From NCBI GenBank assembly GCA_039931245.1, contig JBDTSH010000019.1, positions 29,540-93,539 of the forward strand: DNA of 64,000 nucleotides. Reading direction: 5' to 3'. Positions within the stretch are counted from its first letter, which is position 1; each line of letters begins with the position of its first letter. Shown here piece by piece: positions 54,113-62,019 of the stretch. The translations under genes were made by a program, and so were the position numbers. The stretch is from UBA4729 sp039931245. Lineage in GTDB: Bacteria > Patescibacteriota > Saccharimonadia > Saccharimonadales > UBA4665. Below the pieces are notes generated by a model. The model searched no databases. It was not told the DNA's origin and was given only the letters and a program-made list of their open reading frames with translations.

Positions 54113-54118
54113 TATACT
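54113..54118 (+). promoter_or_regulatory. -10 box of SGNH hydrolase gene (leaderless)
   Basis: TATACT ending 7 nt before the ATG at 54126; supports that start over the longer frame from 53970. Confidence 0.65.
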
Positions 54119-54125
54119 GGGCGCT

Positions 54126-54830
54126 ATGACTAAACGCCTCATTTTAGTTTTTGTTTGCCTCGCAGCCGGGCTTTTGCTTATCGAGGTAGCTGGTCTACTC
54201 CAGATGAAAGCCAGCCTGGCGGGTTACGCTCACTACTGGCGCCAGCGGCCAGCCAGCGGCGAATTCGTCTATGTGGCGCTCGGCGATTCGGCGGCCCAAG
54301 GCATTGGCGCCAGCCAACCGCAGCGCGGCTACGTCGGCTTACTGACGCGTCACCTCGAACAAGCCACCGGAAAAACAGTCCGCATCGTTAACTTGAGCGT
54401 TTCGGGGGCCAAAGTTGCCGACGTGATCGCCAAGCAGCTCCCCCAGCTCAAAAATTACCAAGCCGATCTTATCACCGTCGAAATTGGTGGCAACGACGTT
54501 ATTAACTACAACTCCACCGCCTTCAGCCACGACTTCACTGCCTTAGCCGCAGCCCTCCCGCCCCAAACTATCGTCAGTAATCTGCCATTTTTTGGCGGAC
54601 GAATTAGGCGTGACGCCGAAGTAAAGGCCGCGAATCACATTGTCGCGACAGCGGCTCAACAAAACCATTTGCCGCTGGTTGATCTGTACGACGAAACGGC
54701 GCGCGACCGATCACCGCTCAATAATTCCTATGATCTTTTTCACCCAAGTGATCGGGGCTACAAAAACTGGGAAGCAGCTTTTTGGAAAACTATCGGGCCA
54801 AACCTCGGCTCCTCCGACAATCCCCAATAA
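54126..54830 (+). CDS. SGNH/GDSL-family hydrolase, membrane anchored
   Basis: 234 residues. N-terminal signal anchor (LILVFVCLAAGLLLIEVAG), block I ALGDSAAQG (catalytic Ser), block III EIGGNDV and block V LFHPSDRGY (catalytic His and Asp). An extracytoplasmic esterase or lipase, perhaps acting on cell-wall or lipid substrates. Start chosen from the TATACT box. Confidence 0.9.
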   Translation: MTKRLILVFVCLAAGLLLIEVAGLLQMKASLAGYAHYWRQRPASGEFVYVALGDSAAQGIGASQPQRGYVGLLTRHLEQATGKTVRIVNLSVSGAKVADVIAKQLPQLKNYQADLITVEIGGNDVINYNSTAFSHDFTALAAALPPQTIVSNLPFFGGRIRRDAEVKAANHIVATAAQQNHLPLVDLYDETARDRSPLNNSYDLFHPSDRGYKNWEAAFWKTIGPNLGSSDNPQ

Positions 54831-54930
54831 ACAGCGCCCCCCGGGACGTGAAGAGTAAGAATATTCATAGAGCTACCTTCACGGGACAGGTAGACTAGGG
54901 TAGATCAATGTAGCCAAGGAGGCTTTTGCA

Positions 54931-55005
54931 ATGAAATCAAAACGAAATGCCAGCACCCGTCCGCCCCAGCAAGATCGCTGGTGGCGCGAGTTTCTCAACT
55001 ACTAG
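54931..55005 (+). CDS. 24-residue microprotein
   Basis: MKSKRNASTRPPQQDRWWRE followed by FLNY. A perfect AAGGAGG lies 8 nt before the ATG. Basic N-terminus and Trp-Trp pair. Too short for confidence, but the Shine-Dalgarno is the strongest in this region. Confidence 0.45.
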   Translation: MKSKRNASTRPPQQDRWWREFLNY

Positions 55006-55059
55006 TCCTGGCAAAGCGCTGGAGTAGTGGCAGCCGACGGAGCGGGCTAGGGAAGTCTC

Positions 55060-56016
55060 TTAGTTTTTTGGGGAGCCGACAAGTGTCGGTACTTGATCGG
55101 CGACTTTCTCTTTGGCCAGCTCTCGGGCATAAACTTGTTTATCAATGGGCGTCATTTTATTGCCGTCGATGCCGCGCGGCCACAGTCCGCCCGACTTAAC
55201 CGAGGCAATTTCGATCGAGTAATACATGGTTTGGGCCATCAGGTAAATCCAAAACATCATTCCCAGGGCGATGGCAAAGTAGCTATAGACGGCGTCGAGA
55301 CTCTTCAGTTCGCGCGTCAGCAAATACCCCCCGGCACTTTGCAGTATCGTCAGTCCAATGGCCGCCGAAACGGCACCCCCCCGGGTTTCTTTAATTGTCA
55401 CGTGCTGCGGCAGACTAACCTGAAGCAAAACGAGAAATAACCAGAAAAGTATAAAAATATTAATGGCGGCCGATAATGCCCAAAACACGATGCCGCGACC
55501 GGCGGCGGCCGCGAAGCCGCTAATCAATGAAGCTAGAATGAAGCCGCTGCCCCCGATGATGATGAGGCTGAGGCTTTGGATGAGCGATTTCGGGAAACCA
55601 GCCCGCAACCGGCGGGGAACTCGCCAAATATGATTAACGCCGTGTCGGAAGGCGTCGGCCACACCCCGAGCGCCATAGAGGGCAAATAAAATGCCGATCA
55701 GGAGAGCTGACCCGGTTTTATGGATCGTCTCAACGTGGCCCGCCAATTGGGTACCAAGCACTGGAAAGTAATTGGTGGTACTGTCGATAATCGTTTGCTG
55801 CAGGTGGCGCGAGTGGCCCGGTATGACCGTCACGACTGTCGTTAAGATCAGTAAGAGCGGAAACAGCGACAGGAACCCATAGTAGGTCAGAAGCGCCGAT
55901 TGATAGCCCGCATCGTCCTCGCCGTATTTTTTAATAACTGCAAAAGGGAAGCCGAGCCAATTGTGCTGACGCTGATAGTTGTCGATTTTTTGAAGGGCGC
56001 TGTTGAGTATTTTCAT
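55060..56016 (-). CDS. YihY/BrkB-family membrane protein
   Basis: 318 residues, about six transmembrane helices; GYQSALLTYYGFLSLFPLLL, GARGVADAFRHGVNHIWRVP and the YLLTRELKSLDAVYSYFAIA segment are family signatures. Formerly annotated as RNase BN; function uncertain. 23 nt downstream of the next small membrane-protein gene. Confidence 0.93.
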   Translation of the reverse strand: MKILNSALQKIDNYQRQHNWLGFPFAVIKKYGEDDAGYQSALLTYYGFLSLFPLLLILTTVVTVIPGHSRHLQQTIIDSTTNYFPVLGTQLAGHVETIHKTGSALLIGILFALYGARGVADAFRHGVNHIWRVPRRLRAGFPKSLIQSLSLIIIGGSGFILASLISGFAAAAGRGIVFWALSAAINIFILFWLFLVLLQVSLPQHVTIKETRGGAVSAAIGLTILQSAGGYLLTRELKSLDAVYSYFAIALGMMFWIYLMAQTMYYSIEIASVKSGGLWPRGIDGNKMTPIDKQVYARELAKEKVADQVPTLVGSPKN

Positions 56017-56039
56017 TAGTAAAAGTCGGCGGCCGGTTG

Positions 56040-56306
56040 TTACTTATGCTGGCTGTGGGCGATGGTCTTGATTGCCCCCAGTACCGCTGAGCCTTTCCCG
56101 GCCCAGCCCGTCAAATCATCTAAGCGGGCTTCAATCTGGCGGTGGATGGCCACAATTTTGGCCCGAATCATCACGACCGCGACGACGAGCACGAGCATTA
56201 TTAGCAACATCAAGCTCATAAAAATAATCCCGACAAGGTAGAAGGTGGTTTGTAGATCCGGCATCGCTCTGGGTGTTCGCTCCTTATAGTACTCATCATA
56301 CATCAC
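56040..56306 (-). CDS. Small single-helix membrane protein
   Basis: 88 residues: one transmembrane helix (YLVGIIFMSLMLLIMLVLVV) followed by an amphipathic helix and short tail. Start uncertain (GTG at 56306 or internal ATG at 56264). Probably co-transcribed with yihY. Unknown function. Confidence 0.55.
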   Translation of the reverse strand: MMYDEYYKERTPRAMPDLQTTFYLVGIIFMSLMLLIMLVLVVAVVMIRAKIVAIHRQIEARLDDLTGWAGKGSAVLGAIKTIAHSQHK

Positions 56307-56318
56307 TCCAGCCCTGAT

Positions 56319-56348
56319 TTATCCACACTTATTCTCAACTTATCCACT
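56319..56348. promoter_or_regulatory. Pair of DnaA-box-like sites
   Basis: TTATCCACA (56319-56327, perfect box) and TTATCCACT (56340-56348) in the same orientation, 21 bp apart, upstream of the yihY pair. Could regulate these genes or belong to a DnaA-titrating cluster. Confidence 0.4.
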
Positions 56349-56422
56349 GTGTGAAAATAATTACAGCTTACCCAAAGGCATAAGCTTAATAATAGACACT
56401 ACCAAAATAAACGGAGGAAGTC

Positions 56423-56536
56423 ATGTCCAACGAAGAAGCCGACCAACTTATGGATAATTTCGAAAAGTGGGATGCCAAATCAGCCCGCCGGGATTTTATC
56501 GCCCGCATGGAACGTAAGCTCCGCAGCAAGGAGTAG
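56423..56536 (+). CDS. 37-residue charged microprotein
   Basis: MSNEEADQLMDNFEKWDAKS then ARRDFIARMERKLRSKE. Strong Shine-Dalgarno (GGAGG, 5 nt before ATG); followed by a strong terminator. Helical and highly charged like the 35-residue product encoded at 53827-53934. Confidence 0.55.
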   Translation: MSNEEADQLMDNFEKWDAKSARRDFIARMERKLRSKE

Positions 56537-56572
56537 AGACCTCGCTGCTTGCCCTCAGGATTCGTCATTTGG

Positions 56573-56603
56573 AAATCGCCTGTCATCGCAGGCGATTTTT
56601 TTA
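56573..56603. terminator. Bidirectional terminator
   Basis: AAATCGCCTG / CAGGCGATTT stem with a 6-nt loop, T run on the plus side. Confidence 0.9.
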
Positions 56604-56613
56604 TGAGCCAGTG

Positions 56614-57300
56614 CTAAAACCGAATGCGATCCATAAAGCGGTCGATCAAGTCGTGGGCGTGATCTTCGGAAGGGAGTCGTTCCCCCAAGAGTGCAATAAT
56701 TGCCTCTTCGTCGGGCGGGGCATAATAGATTGACACAGTGGAGGCAAAGCGCTTTAAGGGCATAAACATGATGCTCGAAAAAGCTCCTTCGGCGATAACC
56801 GAAAAGGAGCGGAAGCTATCATAGGGATAGTATTTGCTGCCGATTGTTAGTCCACTCTTGTCTAGTTGAAACTGTTGTTGACGGGGCTGACGCCCCCCAT
56901 ACGCTCCGAGGATAATGGCCCCAAACAACACCACCCCCGGTGAAATCAGATCCTTCGTGAATAACCATAGTCCGAAAGCCCCCGCAATCCCGCCCAGCCC
57001 AAGAGCCGTATACCACCCGAGGGATTTGTGGTGGGCAATATATTCAGAGGCTGTCCAGTTAATGGTCGAGGCGGCTGTCGGGGGGTTCGTCGGGTGCCAC
57101 GGTGACTCCGCGGGAGCCGCTTCAGACAGTTGTGGTTCATTCGGCGAAGCGAGTTGCTGGTGGGGGGCGGGAGCCGGCACACTGGCCGGCGGTGAAGCCG
57201 GATCCGGTTCGTTGGGCGATGGGTTAGTTGGGGCTGGCGCGACGCTGGGCGGGGTCTGCCCATCCAAAGATGACTGATCGGAAGTATTTTGCTCTGCCAT
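56614..57300 (-). CDS. Proline-rich two-helix membrane protein with PH-like C-terminus
   Basis: 228 residues. Residues 1-80 are Pro/Ser/Glu-rich and disordered; two transmembrane helices (about 98-135) follow; the last ~85 residues (LDKSGLTIGSKYYPYDSFRS; MFMPLKRFASTVSIYYAPP) resemble bacterial PH-like/DUF domains. ATG at 57300 chosen because TACAAT (57308-57313 complement) ends 7 nt upstream. Unknown function. Confidence 0.7.
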   Translation of the reverse strand: MAEQNTSDQSSLDGQTPPSVAPAPTNPSPNEPDPASPPASVPAPAPHQQLASPNEPQLSEAAPAESPWHPTNPPTAASTINWTASEYIAHHKSLGWYTALGLGGIAGAFGLWLFTKDLISPGVVLFGAIILGAYGGRQPRQQQFQLDKSGLTIGSKYYPYDSFRSFSVIAEGAFSSIMFMPLKRFASTVSIYYAPPDEEAIIALLGERLPSEDHAHDLIDRFMDRIRF

Positions 57301-57556
57301 AAGCGTTATTGTACATGAGGGGAAGGTAGTGAGCAAAAACGGGCGTGGGCGGAGGGTTCTGACAAGATTAAATGTTCTGTCGCCATAACCACATCGGAGA
57401 TTTTAGATAACGACTGCTGATTAGCAAACAAATGGGGGTGGGCTAATTTCGCCCTTTCCCCGCCGCTTCTTCTTCATCGCAAGCTTTATGGAAGGCTAGG
57501 GCGGGCGACTGCTTCTGTAGTTTGGTCTGTCGCTCGGCCCCAGCTCACTTGTTGTC

Positions 57557-57592
57557 AAATAAAATAGGCCCGCGAACGGGTCTATTTTATTT
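57557..57592. terminator. Hairpin after tRNA-Ser(GCT)
   Basis: AAATAAAATAG-x-CCCG / CGGG-x-CTATTTTATTT, 4-nt loop; a long near-perfect inverted repeat. Confidence 0.75.
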
Positions 57593-57684
57593 GGCGGAGA
57601 GAGAGGGATTCGAACCCTCGCGGGAGATTGCTCCCCCCTAATGATTTAGCAAACCATCCCCTTGAGCCACTTGGGTACCTCTCC
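57592..57684 (-). tRNA. tRNA-Ser(GCT)
   Basis: 93 nt with encoded CCA and long variable arm. Anticodon stem ATGGT/ATCAT, loop TTGCTAA, anticodon GCT (reads AGC/AGU). T-loop GTTCGAATC intact. Confidence 0.93.
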
Positions 57685-57980
57685 ATAGTGATATTGGCCA
57701 ACTTGAACGAATATACCATTTTTACCGGTTAGCGGCAATCGGGAACCGCCCAACATGAGCGTTCATGACTTCTATCGTCCCCGGGAAAGTTATCGCATGT
57801 AGGAATACACTCCTCTCCGGAGGGTGGCGCGTCCCTCCAAGCCTTTTCCCATGGTGGTGAGCTCGGGAGTGAGCCTCGTTGTCCCCGAATTTGCGGCTCT
57901 CCTGCATTTTGATGGCGCCTAGAGGGGCGGATTCCTGCCCAATATAAAATAGCCTACCTTGAGAGTAAGCTATTTTATAT
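57685..57980. other. 296-nt intergenic region with hairpins
   Basis: No convincing gene. It contains several stable inverted repeats, including GGAGGG/CCCTCC (about 57813-57836), and ends at a strong hairpin (57942-57980) that would terminate a plus-strand RNA. A 61-codon minus frame (57722-57907) has no start signal. Possibly a structured ncRNA; unproven. Confidence 0.3.
57942..57980. terminator. Hairpin after tRNA-Ser(TGA)
   Basis: ATATAAAATAGC / GCTATTTTATAT perfect 12-bp arms; bidirectional. Confidence 0.75.
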
Positions 57981-58070
57981 TGGCGGAAGGGGTGGGATTC
58001 GAACCCACGGCACCGTTGCCGGCGCGACGGTTTTCAAGACCGTTTCCATCGACCACTCGGACACCCTTCC
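57981..58070 (-). tRNA. tRNA-Ser(TGA)
   Basis: 90 nt with encoded CCA and long variable arm. Anticodon stem ACGGT/ACCGT, loop CTTGAAA, anticodon TGA (reads UCN). A TATAAT box (58089-58094 complement) lies just upstream. Confidence 0.94.
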
Positions 58071-58542
58071 CCATACATAACGGAGGTGATTATAGCAGTT
58101 TTAGCCATAATCCCCAAGCGTTCGCGCGCACCCAAAAACAAGTAATTCCTACCTTTAGCGATGGCTGTCGGTCAATGATCGCCGGCGCCGGCAGCGTCGC
58201 GGTGACTAGCAACTGTCAGTAACCACCTCCTCGACCACAACAGTTGCGTTCGACAGTACGGGCCATAGGTAAGTACCAAAAAAATATCGGCGTTGCTGAG
58301 CTGCCCGGGGCCGCGAAACACCCCACTTACTAGAGATGGAGCAGGGTAGCTTGGCCACCGTCACTGAGGCCAGGGGGCGCCAATGTAGCGGATAATGCCC
58401 TCAATATCCTCACGTTGTAATTATTGTGTTGTAAATATGTAGTTTGGGCGTTGCACACTGTTAACAACCTAAGCTATACTGTCGGTAAGACAAAAATGCA
58501 AGATTCTGAAAGAAGAATTAATTTATTGGAGGGTAACAACCT
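58071..58542. other. 472-nt intergenic region
   Basis: Left end: promoter of tRNA-Ser(TGA), TATAAT at 58089-58094 (complement) with TTGGGG 17 nt upstream. Right end: hsp20 promoter TTGCAC (58451-58456), 18-nt spacer, TATACT (58475-58480), then a ~55-nt leader. In between (about 58120-58440) I see no gene; a Walker-free, rather GC-rich stretch. Confidence 0.6.
58451..58480 (+). promoter_or_regulatory. hsp20 promoter
   Basis: TTGCAC-N18-TATACT; unlike most genes here the start codon is 62 nt downstream and has its own Shine-Dalgarno. Confidence 0.65.
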
Positions 58543-59019
58543 ATGGCGCGACGTAATCGCGACGACGATCTTTTGCTAGAAGAAGACGAATTAACAGCGG
58601 CTTTTTTGGGCGACGATGATCTAGCAACTCCGGCAGAGACCAGCCAACCTCAGTCTTCACCATCAGCCGATGAGTGGGACGAGGACGAATCCGTACCCGG
58701 CCAATTGGCGGTGGATGTATATGAAACGCGCGAGAAGCTGGTCGTGAAGGCCCGCACCGCTGGCGTAAACAAACACGATCTCGACGTCAGTATTTCTGAC
58801 AACCAGCTCACGATTCGCGGTACACTGAGCGCCGGACTCGAAGAAGGGGTAGAGAACTACTTTTTGCAAGAGTGTTACTGGGGTGAATTCTCCCGTACCA
58901 TTGCCTTGCCCGTACCCGTGAAAGAAGAAGAGATTGAGGCCGTCCTCAAAGACGGCGTCCTGACCATCAGCTTTGGCAAGGTTAAGCAAGACACAATCAA
59001 GAAGATCCAAGTCTTATAG
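58543..59019 (+). CDS. Hsp20/alpha-crystallin small heat shock protein
   Basis: 158 residues. Acidic N-terminal arm (about 1-50), then alpha-crystallin domain: LAVDVYETREKLVVKARTAG, DLDVSISDNQLTIRGT, FSRTIALPVPVKEEEIEAVL, KDGVLTISF. Holdase chaperone. Shine-Dalgarno GGAGG, 10 nt before the ATG. No CIRCE at its promoter. Confidence 0.95.
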   Translation: MARRNRDDDLLLEEDELTAAFLGDDDLATPAETSQPQSSPSADEWDEDESVPGQLAVDVYETREKLVVKARTAGVNKHDLDVSISDNQLTIRGTLSAGLEEGVENYFLQECYWGEFSRTIALPVPVKEEEIEAVLKDGVLTISFGKVKQDTIKKIQVL

Positions 59020-59047
59020 TATTCATACCATAAGCGCGTGTCGTATT

Positions 59048-59082
59048 TTAATAGCCCCTTACGAGTAAGGGGCTATTAATTT
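59048..59082. terminator. Hairpin between hsp20 and pilins (1)
   Basis: Perfect 15-bp inverted repeat TTAATAGCCCCTTAC / GTAAGGGGCTATTAA with a 2-nt loop. Confidence 0.8.
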
Positions 59083-59161
59083 GGTTACTAGCGCCGTTGT
59101 CGGTTTGTCGGCTACGTCCGAGCGTATTAGGAAGTGGCTTGAGAATCGCCCAATGAAGGCA

Positions 59162-59193
59162 CTAAAAAACTCCTCGCATGAGGAGTTTTTTAG
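59162..59193. terminator. Hairpin between hsp20 and pilins (2)
   Basis: Perfect 14-bp inverted repeat CTAAAAAACTCCTC / GAGGAGTTTTTTAG, 4-nt loop; terminates the pilin operon. Confidence 0.85.
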
Positions 59194-59218
59194 ACACTGC
59201 AATAGTCTAGTCCGTAGA

Positions 59219-59674
59219 CTAGCCGATAAGCGACGTAAAGCCGGCGGCTGTGATGCCGGTAGTAGAACTGGCTGTCGTGTTGATGACAAAGTGCACAATG
59301 ATCTGAGCCAACGCCACAATGATCAAGCCAATGATGGCGTAGATTAAGGTGTTCTTCGCGCTGGAGACGTTGCCACTGTCACCACCAGAGGTGATGTATT
59401 TGAAGCCCCCATAAATAATCATGATGACGGCGACGATACCGACGACAATTGAGAATATATTGACTATATTCTGGGCGATACTAGTCAGGCCGTTACCCCC
59501 TGATTGACCAGCGGTACCACAATCACTATTGGTGGTGCCTTGAGCGGCTTGGTTACTGCCCTGACAGAGGCTTTCCTTAATACCGGCACTGGCCAGAGCC
59601 GGGACCAACATAGGTACGCCAAGGGCTAAACTCGCTATTCCGACTAGGATAAAGCTTTTTAATTTTTTAATCAT
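59219..59674 (-). CDS. VirB2-like pilin 6
   Basis: 151 residues. Signal peptide (MIKKLKSFILVGIASLALGV to ALASA), then a Cys-containing linker and two transmembrane helices around the loop YGGFKYITSGGD. This is the layout of TrbC/VirB2-type pilins of type IV secretion. The ATG at 59674 is preferred to 59695 (AAAGG just upstream). The helices and second loop are almost identical to pilin 5. Confidence 0.85.
   Translation of the reverse strand: MIKKLKSFILVGIASLALGVPMLVPALASAGIKESLCQGSNQAAQGTTNSDCGTAGQSGGNGLTSIAQNIVNIFSIVVGIVAVIMIIYGGFKYITSGGDSGNVSSAKNTLIYAIIGLIIVALAQIIVHFVINTTASSTTGITAAGFTSLIG
59281..59310. repeat. Exact 30-nt repeat shared by pilin 6 and pilin 5 (copy 1)
   Basis: Identical to 59811-59840; lies in the coding region of the second transmembrane helix. 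Confidence 0.9.
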
Positions 59675-59730
59675 ATACACCTTTCTTATGTTCACTTAAT
59701 TTATACTACAAAAATACTCTTTAGAGCAAA

Positions 59731-60192
59731 TTATTTCGGTGCCGCTACACACGTCCCAGCGCTGTTAAGCACTTGGCCAGCAGGACAGGAAGCCGCGCTC
59801 GAGGAGGTACTGATGACAAAGTGCACAATGATCTGAGCCAGTGCCACAATCACCAAGCCGATGATGGCATAAATAAGCGTGTTTTTGGCGCTCGTTATCT
59901 TGTTGCTGTCACCGCCGGACGTAATGTACTTAAAACCCGCCCAAATGACCATGATGACCGCCAGGACTCCGACTATTTGACTGAGTATATTTACAATCGA
60001 ATTGGCGAGGCTCGTCACCCCGGCGCCGCAATCGTTCGTCCCCACTTGTCCAGTACCCTGCAAGACCTGATCCTTCGGCGAGCCAGCGGCAGGGGGTGGG
60101 CAGCTAGGAGCGGCGGAAGCAACCGCGCTACTCAAATTCATCACTGCCAAAATAGGCAGCAGGGCTAACGTCATAATAATTAATCGTTTCAT
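59731..60192 (-). CDS. VirB2-like pilin 5
   Basis: 153 residues. Signal peptide ending near AVASA, first cysteine pair (CPPP; DC), two transmembrane helices around WAGFKYITSGGD and a C-terminal CPAGQVLNSAGTC hairpin that pilin 6 lacks. Part of the six-gene pilin operon. Confidence 0.85.
   Translation of the reverse strand: MKRLIIMTLALLPILAVMNLSSAVASAAPSCPPPAAGSPKDQVLQGTGQVGTNDCGAGVTSLANSIVNILSQIVGVLAVIMVIWAGFKYITSGGDSNKITSAKNTLIYAIIGLVIVALAQIIVHFVISTSSSAASCPAGQVLNSAGTCVAAPK
59811..59840. repeat. Exact 30-nt repeat shared by pilin 6 and pilin 5 (copy 2)
   Basis: Identical to 59281-59310, 530 bp apart. Confidence 0.9.
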
Positions 60193-60202
60193 TGTTTAAA
60201 CC

Positions 60203-60574
60203 TCATTTAATATTACCTACCACAAACACAACAAGAACTCTGGCGAGCACGATTATAATTATGCCAATTAACAAATGGAAAATAGTGTTCTTCGCTTTCT
60301 CTACCCCCGCGCTATCGCCAGATGAGGTCACGTAACGCATACCGGCAATAATCATCATAATAACCAAGATAATCCCCGCGAATATTGCAATAACGTTGGC
60401 GATTTGTATCAGAATGCCATTCGGTCCGGCAATCGGGTTAACGGTGGTCTTGCCGACACAATAGGCGGAATTTTTTGCCGCCGGGTCAGAGCAGATAGTG
60501 TCGGCGGCCACCAGAGAAACAGGCAGCAGAGTCAACATTACTGCGGCCAGAAGTGATAGGATTATCTTTTTCAT
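60203..60574 (-). CDS. VirB2-like pilin 4
   Basis: 123 residues: signal peptide (MKKIILSLLAAVMLTLLPV to VAA), cysteines in CSDPAAKNSAYC, two helices around IAGMRYVTSSGD. Overlaps the preceding pilin gene by 4 nt. Confidence 0.83.
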   Translation of the reverse strand: MKKIILSLLAAVMLTLLPVSLVAADTICSDPAAKNSAYCVGKTTVNPIAGPNGILIQIANVIAIFAGIILVIMMIIAGMRYVTSSGDSAGVEKAKNTIFHLLIGIIIIVLARVLVVFVVGNIK

Positions 60575-60870
60575 CCAAGATTCTTTACGAAGAACACTAC
60601 GATCGTTTCCGCCGAGATAGCGATGACTAGCCCGACCAGTGCATAAATAAGACCTTCCTTGGCTTGGGCGGTTTTCTGCGGATCACCGGCCGATATTATA
60701 TAGCGAAAGCCCGATATTGTTATGAACAAAAAGGCGAGGGCGCCGACAATTCCAAACACAATACTCAAAATAGTCTTGACTAAAGAAGTGGTGTCGGCAG
60801 AGTGGGGCAGGGGCGCCAAATCGATTACACTGGCCAAGATCCGTATCGGTAGCTCCATGGCCATAATCAT
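60571..60870 (-). CDS. VirB2-like pilin 3
   Basis: 99 residues, shortest of the set; two helices around ISGFRYIISAGDPQK. Its N-terminus (MELPIRILASVIDLAP) has no clear signal peptide, so it may be inserted directly. Adjacent starts at 60870, 60864 and 60858 are possible. Confidence 0.78.
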   Translation of the reverse strand: MIMAMELPIRILASVIDLAPLPHSADTTSLVKTILSIVFGIVGALAFLFITISGFRYIISAGDPQKTAQAKEGLIYALVGLVIAISAETIVVFFVKNLG

Positions 60871-61271
60871 TAGTTGGCCCCCAACTTGCCGCCAAAATAA
60901 GAAACGGCACCAACCGCAACTAGCGCAATAGCTAAGCCGATAATGGCGTTAAGGATAGTCGACTGCGCCTTAGCCGTCTTGTCGGGTTGCCCTTGGCTGA
61001 CGACGTACTGAATACCGCCGTAGATAACGAACCCGATGGCTAGAATCGCCACAATCCGCAATAAATCGTCTATAACAGCCAGCACAATGAGCGGTATATC
61101 ACTGGACGAGGAACCGAGGGCGTTAAACGTAACAATGTTACATTTATTGTCGACGTTCAGGTAGTGATACCACGGCACCAACCCAAAAAAGAGTGGTTCA
61201 ACACACTTGCCGTTGGCGGTCTTCGGTAGGGCCGCCATTAGCTGGATGAGGTTAACGAAGTAATAGCCCAT
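60870..61271 (-). CDS. VirB2-like pilin 2
   Basis: 133 residues. No classical signal peptide; an outer segment with two cysteines (GKCVEPLF; DNKCNIV) and two helices around YGGIQYVVSQGQPDK. Gly-Gln replaces the Gly-Asp of the others. Stop/start overlaps on both sides show translational coupling. Confidence 0.75.
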   Translation of the reverse strand: MGYYFVNLIQLMAALPKTANGKCVEPLFFGLVPWYHYLNVDNKCNIVTFNALGSSSSDIPLIVLAVIDDLLRIVAILAIGFVIYGGIQYVVSQGQPDKTAKAQSTILNAIIGLAIALVAVGAVSYFGGKLGAN

Positions 61272-61825
61272 TAAACTGCTATCCCTCCTGGTATTAAGAA
61301 ATTGAGCAAGGCAAATATAAGTGCGTACGAAACGAGCGCCAGTACGGCGTCTTGGATGTGTTTACGACCTTTTTGGGCTTTTTGTGGATCGCCGGCCGAC
61401 ATTGTATATTCGATGCCGCCGTAGATGATACCGAATGTCACCGCCAAGCCGACCAGAACAGATAATAGTTTAATAAATGGGTTGAGGTACCTATCTATAA
61501 GAGTGCTGTTGGTGTCCGTAACAACGCCGGATTTCGGACAGTTGTTAGCAATTTGCTGCGCTGTTGTCAGCAACGAACAGGTTGACGGGTCAATCGTATT
61601 GGCGACACAATAGGTGCCCGATGGATCCGGAGCCAGATTCGTACCACAGGATAGACTGGGAGTAGTTGCTGATTTAGGAGTTGTGGGTGTAGTCGTTGTG
61701 GGGCTGCTGGTGTCGCCAGGTCCGGAAGGTTGTGCCCTCACGCTTGCAACCGGCGCAATGACTAGGCCCCCGAAAGCAAGGATGAGCGCTATTTTTGAGA
61801 AATTTCTTATTTTATGTAACGTCAT
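61271..61825 (-). CDS. VirB2-like pilin 1
   Basis: 184 residues, longest of the set. Signal peptide (residues 8-31), Ser/Thr/Pro-rich linker, four cysteines, then two helices around YGGIEYTMSAGDPQK. First gene of the pilin operon; a TAAGAT box lies 6 nt before the ATG. Divergent from the VirB6-like gene. Confidence 0.82.
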   Translation of the reverse strand: MTLHKIRNFSKIALILAFGGLVIAPVASVRAQPSGPGDTSSPTTTTPTTPKSATTPSLSCGTNLAPDPSGTYCVANTIDPSTCSLLTTAQQIANNCPKSGVVTDTNSTLIDRYLNPFIKLLSVLVGLAVTFGIIYGGIEYTMSAGDPQKAQKGRKHIQDAVLALVSYALIFALLNFLIPGGIAV

Positions 61826-61971
61826 GACTTTATCTTAAACACTATACCGATACTATTACCAGTAATCAAGATTTGGCGGCGATACCGTTGGCACTTTAGC
61901 TGATTATGAACGAGGGACATACGAGTGAATATCACGCCGTCAGTACCCCTCACTATACATAAGCTAATAAT

Positions 61972-62001
61972 TTGACCTGGGACTAACCATTAGTGTTTAA
62001 T
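61972..62001 (+). promoter_or_regulatory. Promoter of the VirB6-like gene
   Basis: TTGACC (61972-61977), 18-nt spacer, TTTAAT (61996-62001); start codon 19 nt downstream. Confidence 0.4.
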
Positions 62002-62019
62002 TAGACCATTGGCTTATCT

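Noticed and set aside
56319..56348. Chromosomal replication origin
   Set aside because: Only two DnaA-box-like sites and no dnaA, dnaN or AT-rich unwinding element nearby.
57722..57907. 61-codon minus-strand ORF between tRNA-Ser genes
   Set aside because: No Shine-Dalgarno or -10 box at its start, and composition unlike the neighbouring genes.
57959..58222. Plus-strand ORF with a GVGFEPT start
   Set aside because: It is antisense to tRNA-Ser(TGA); GVGFEPT-type peptides are a well-known artefact of translating tRNA-Ser complements.
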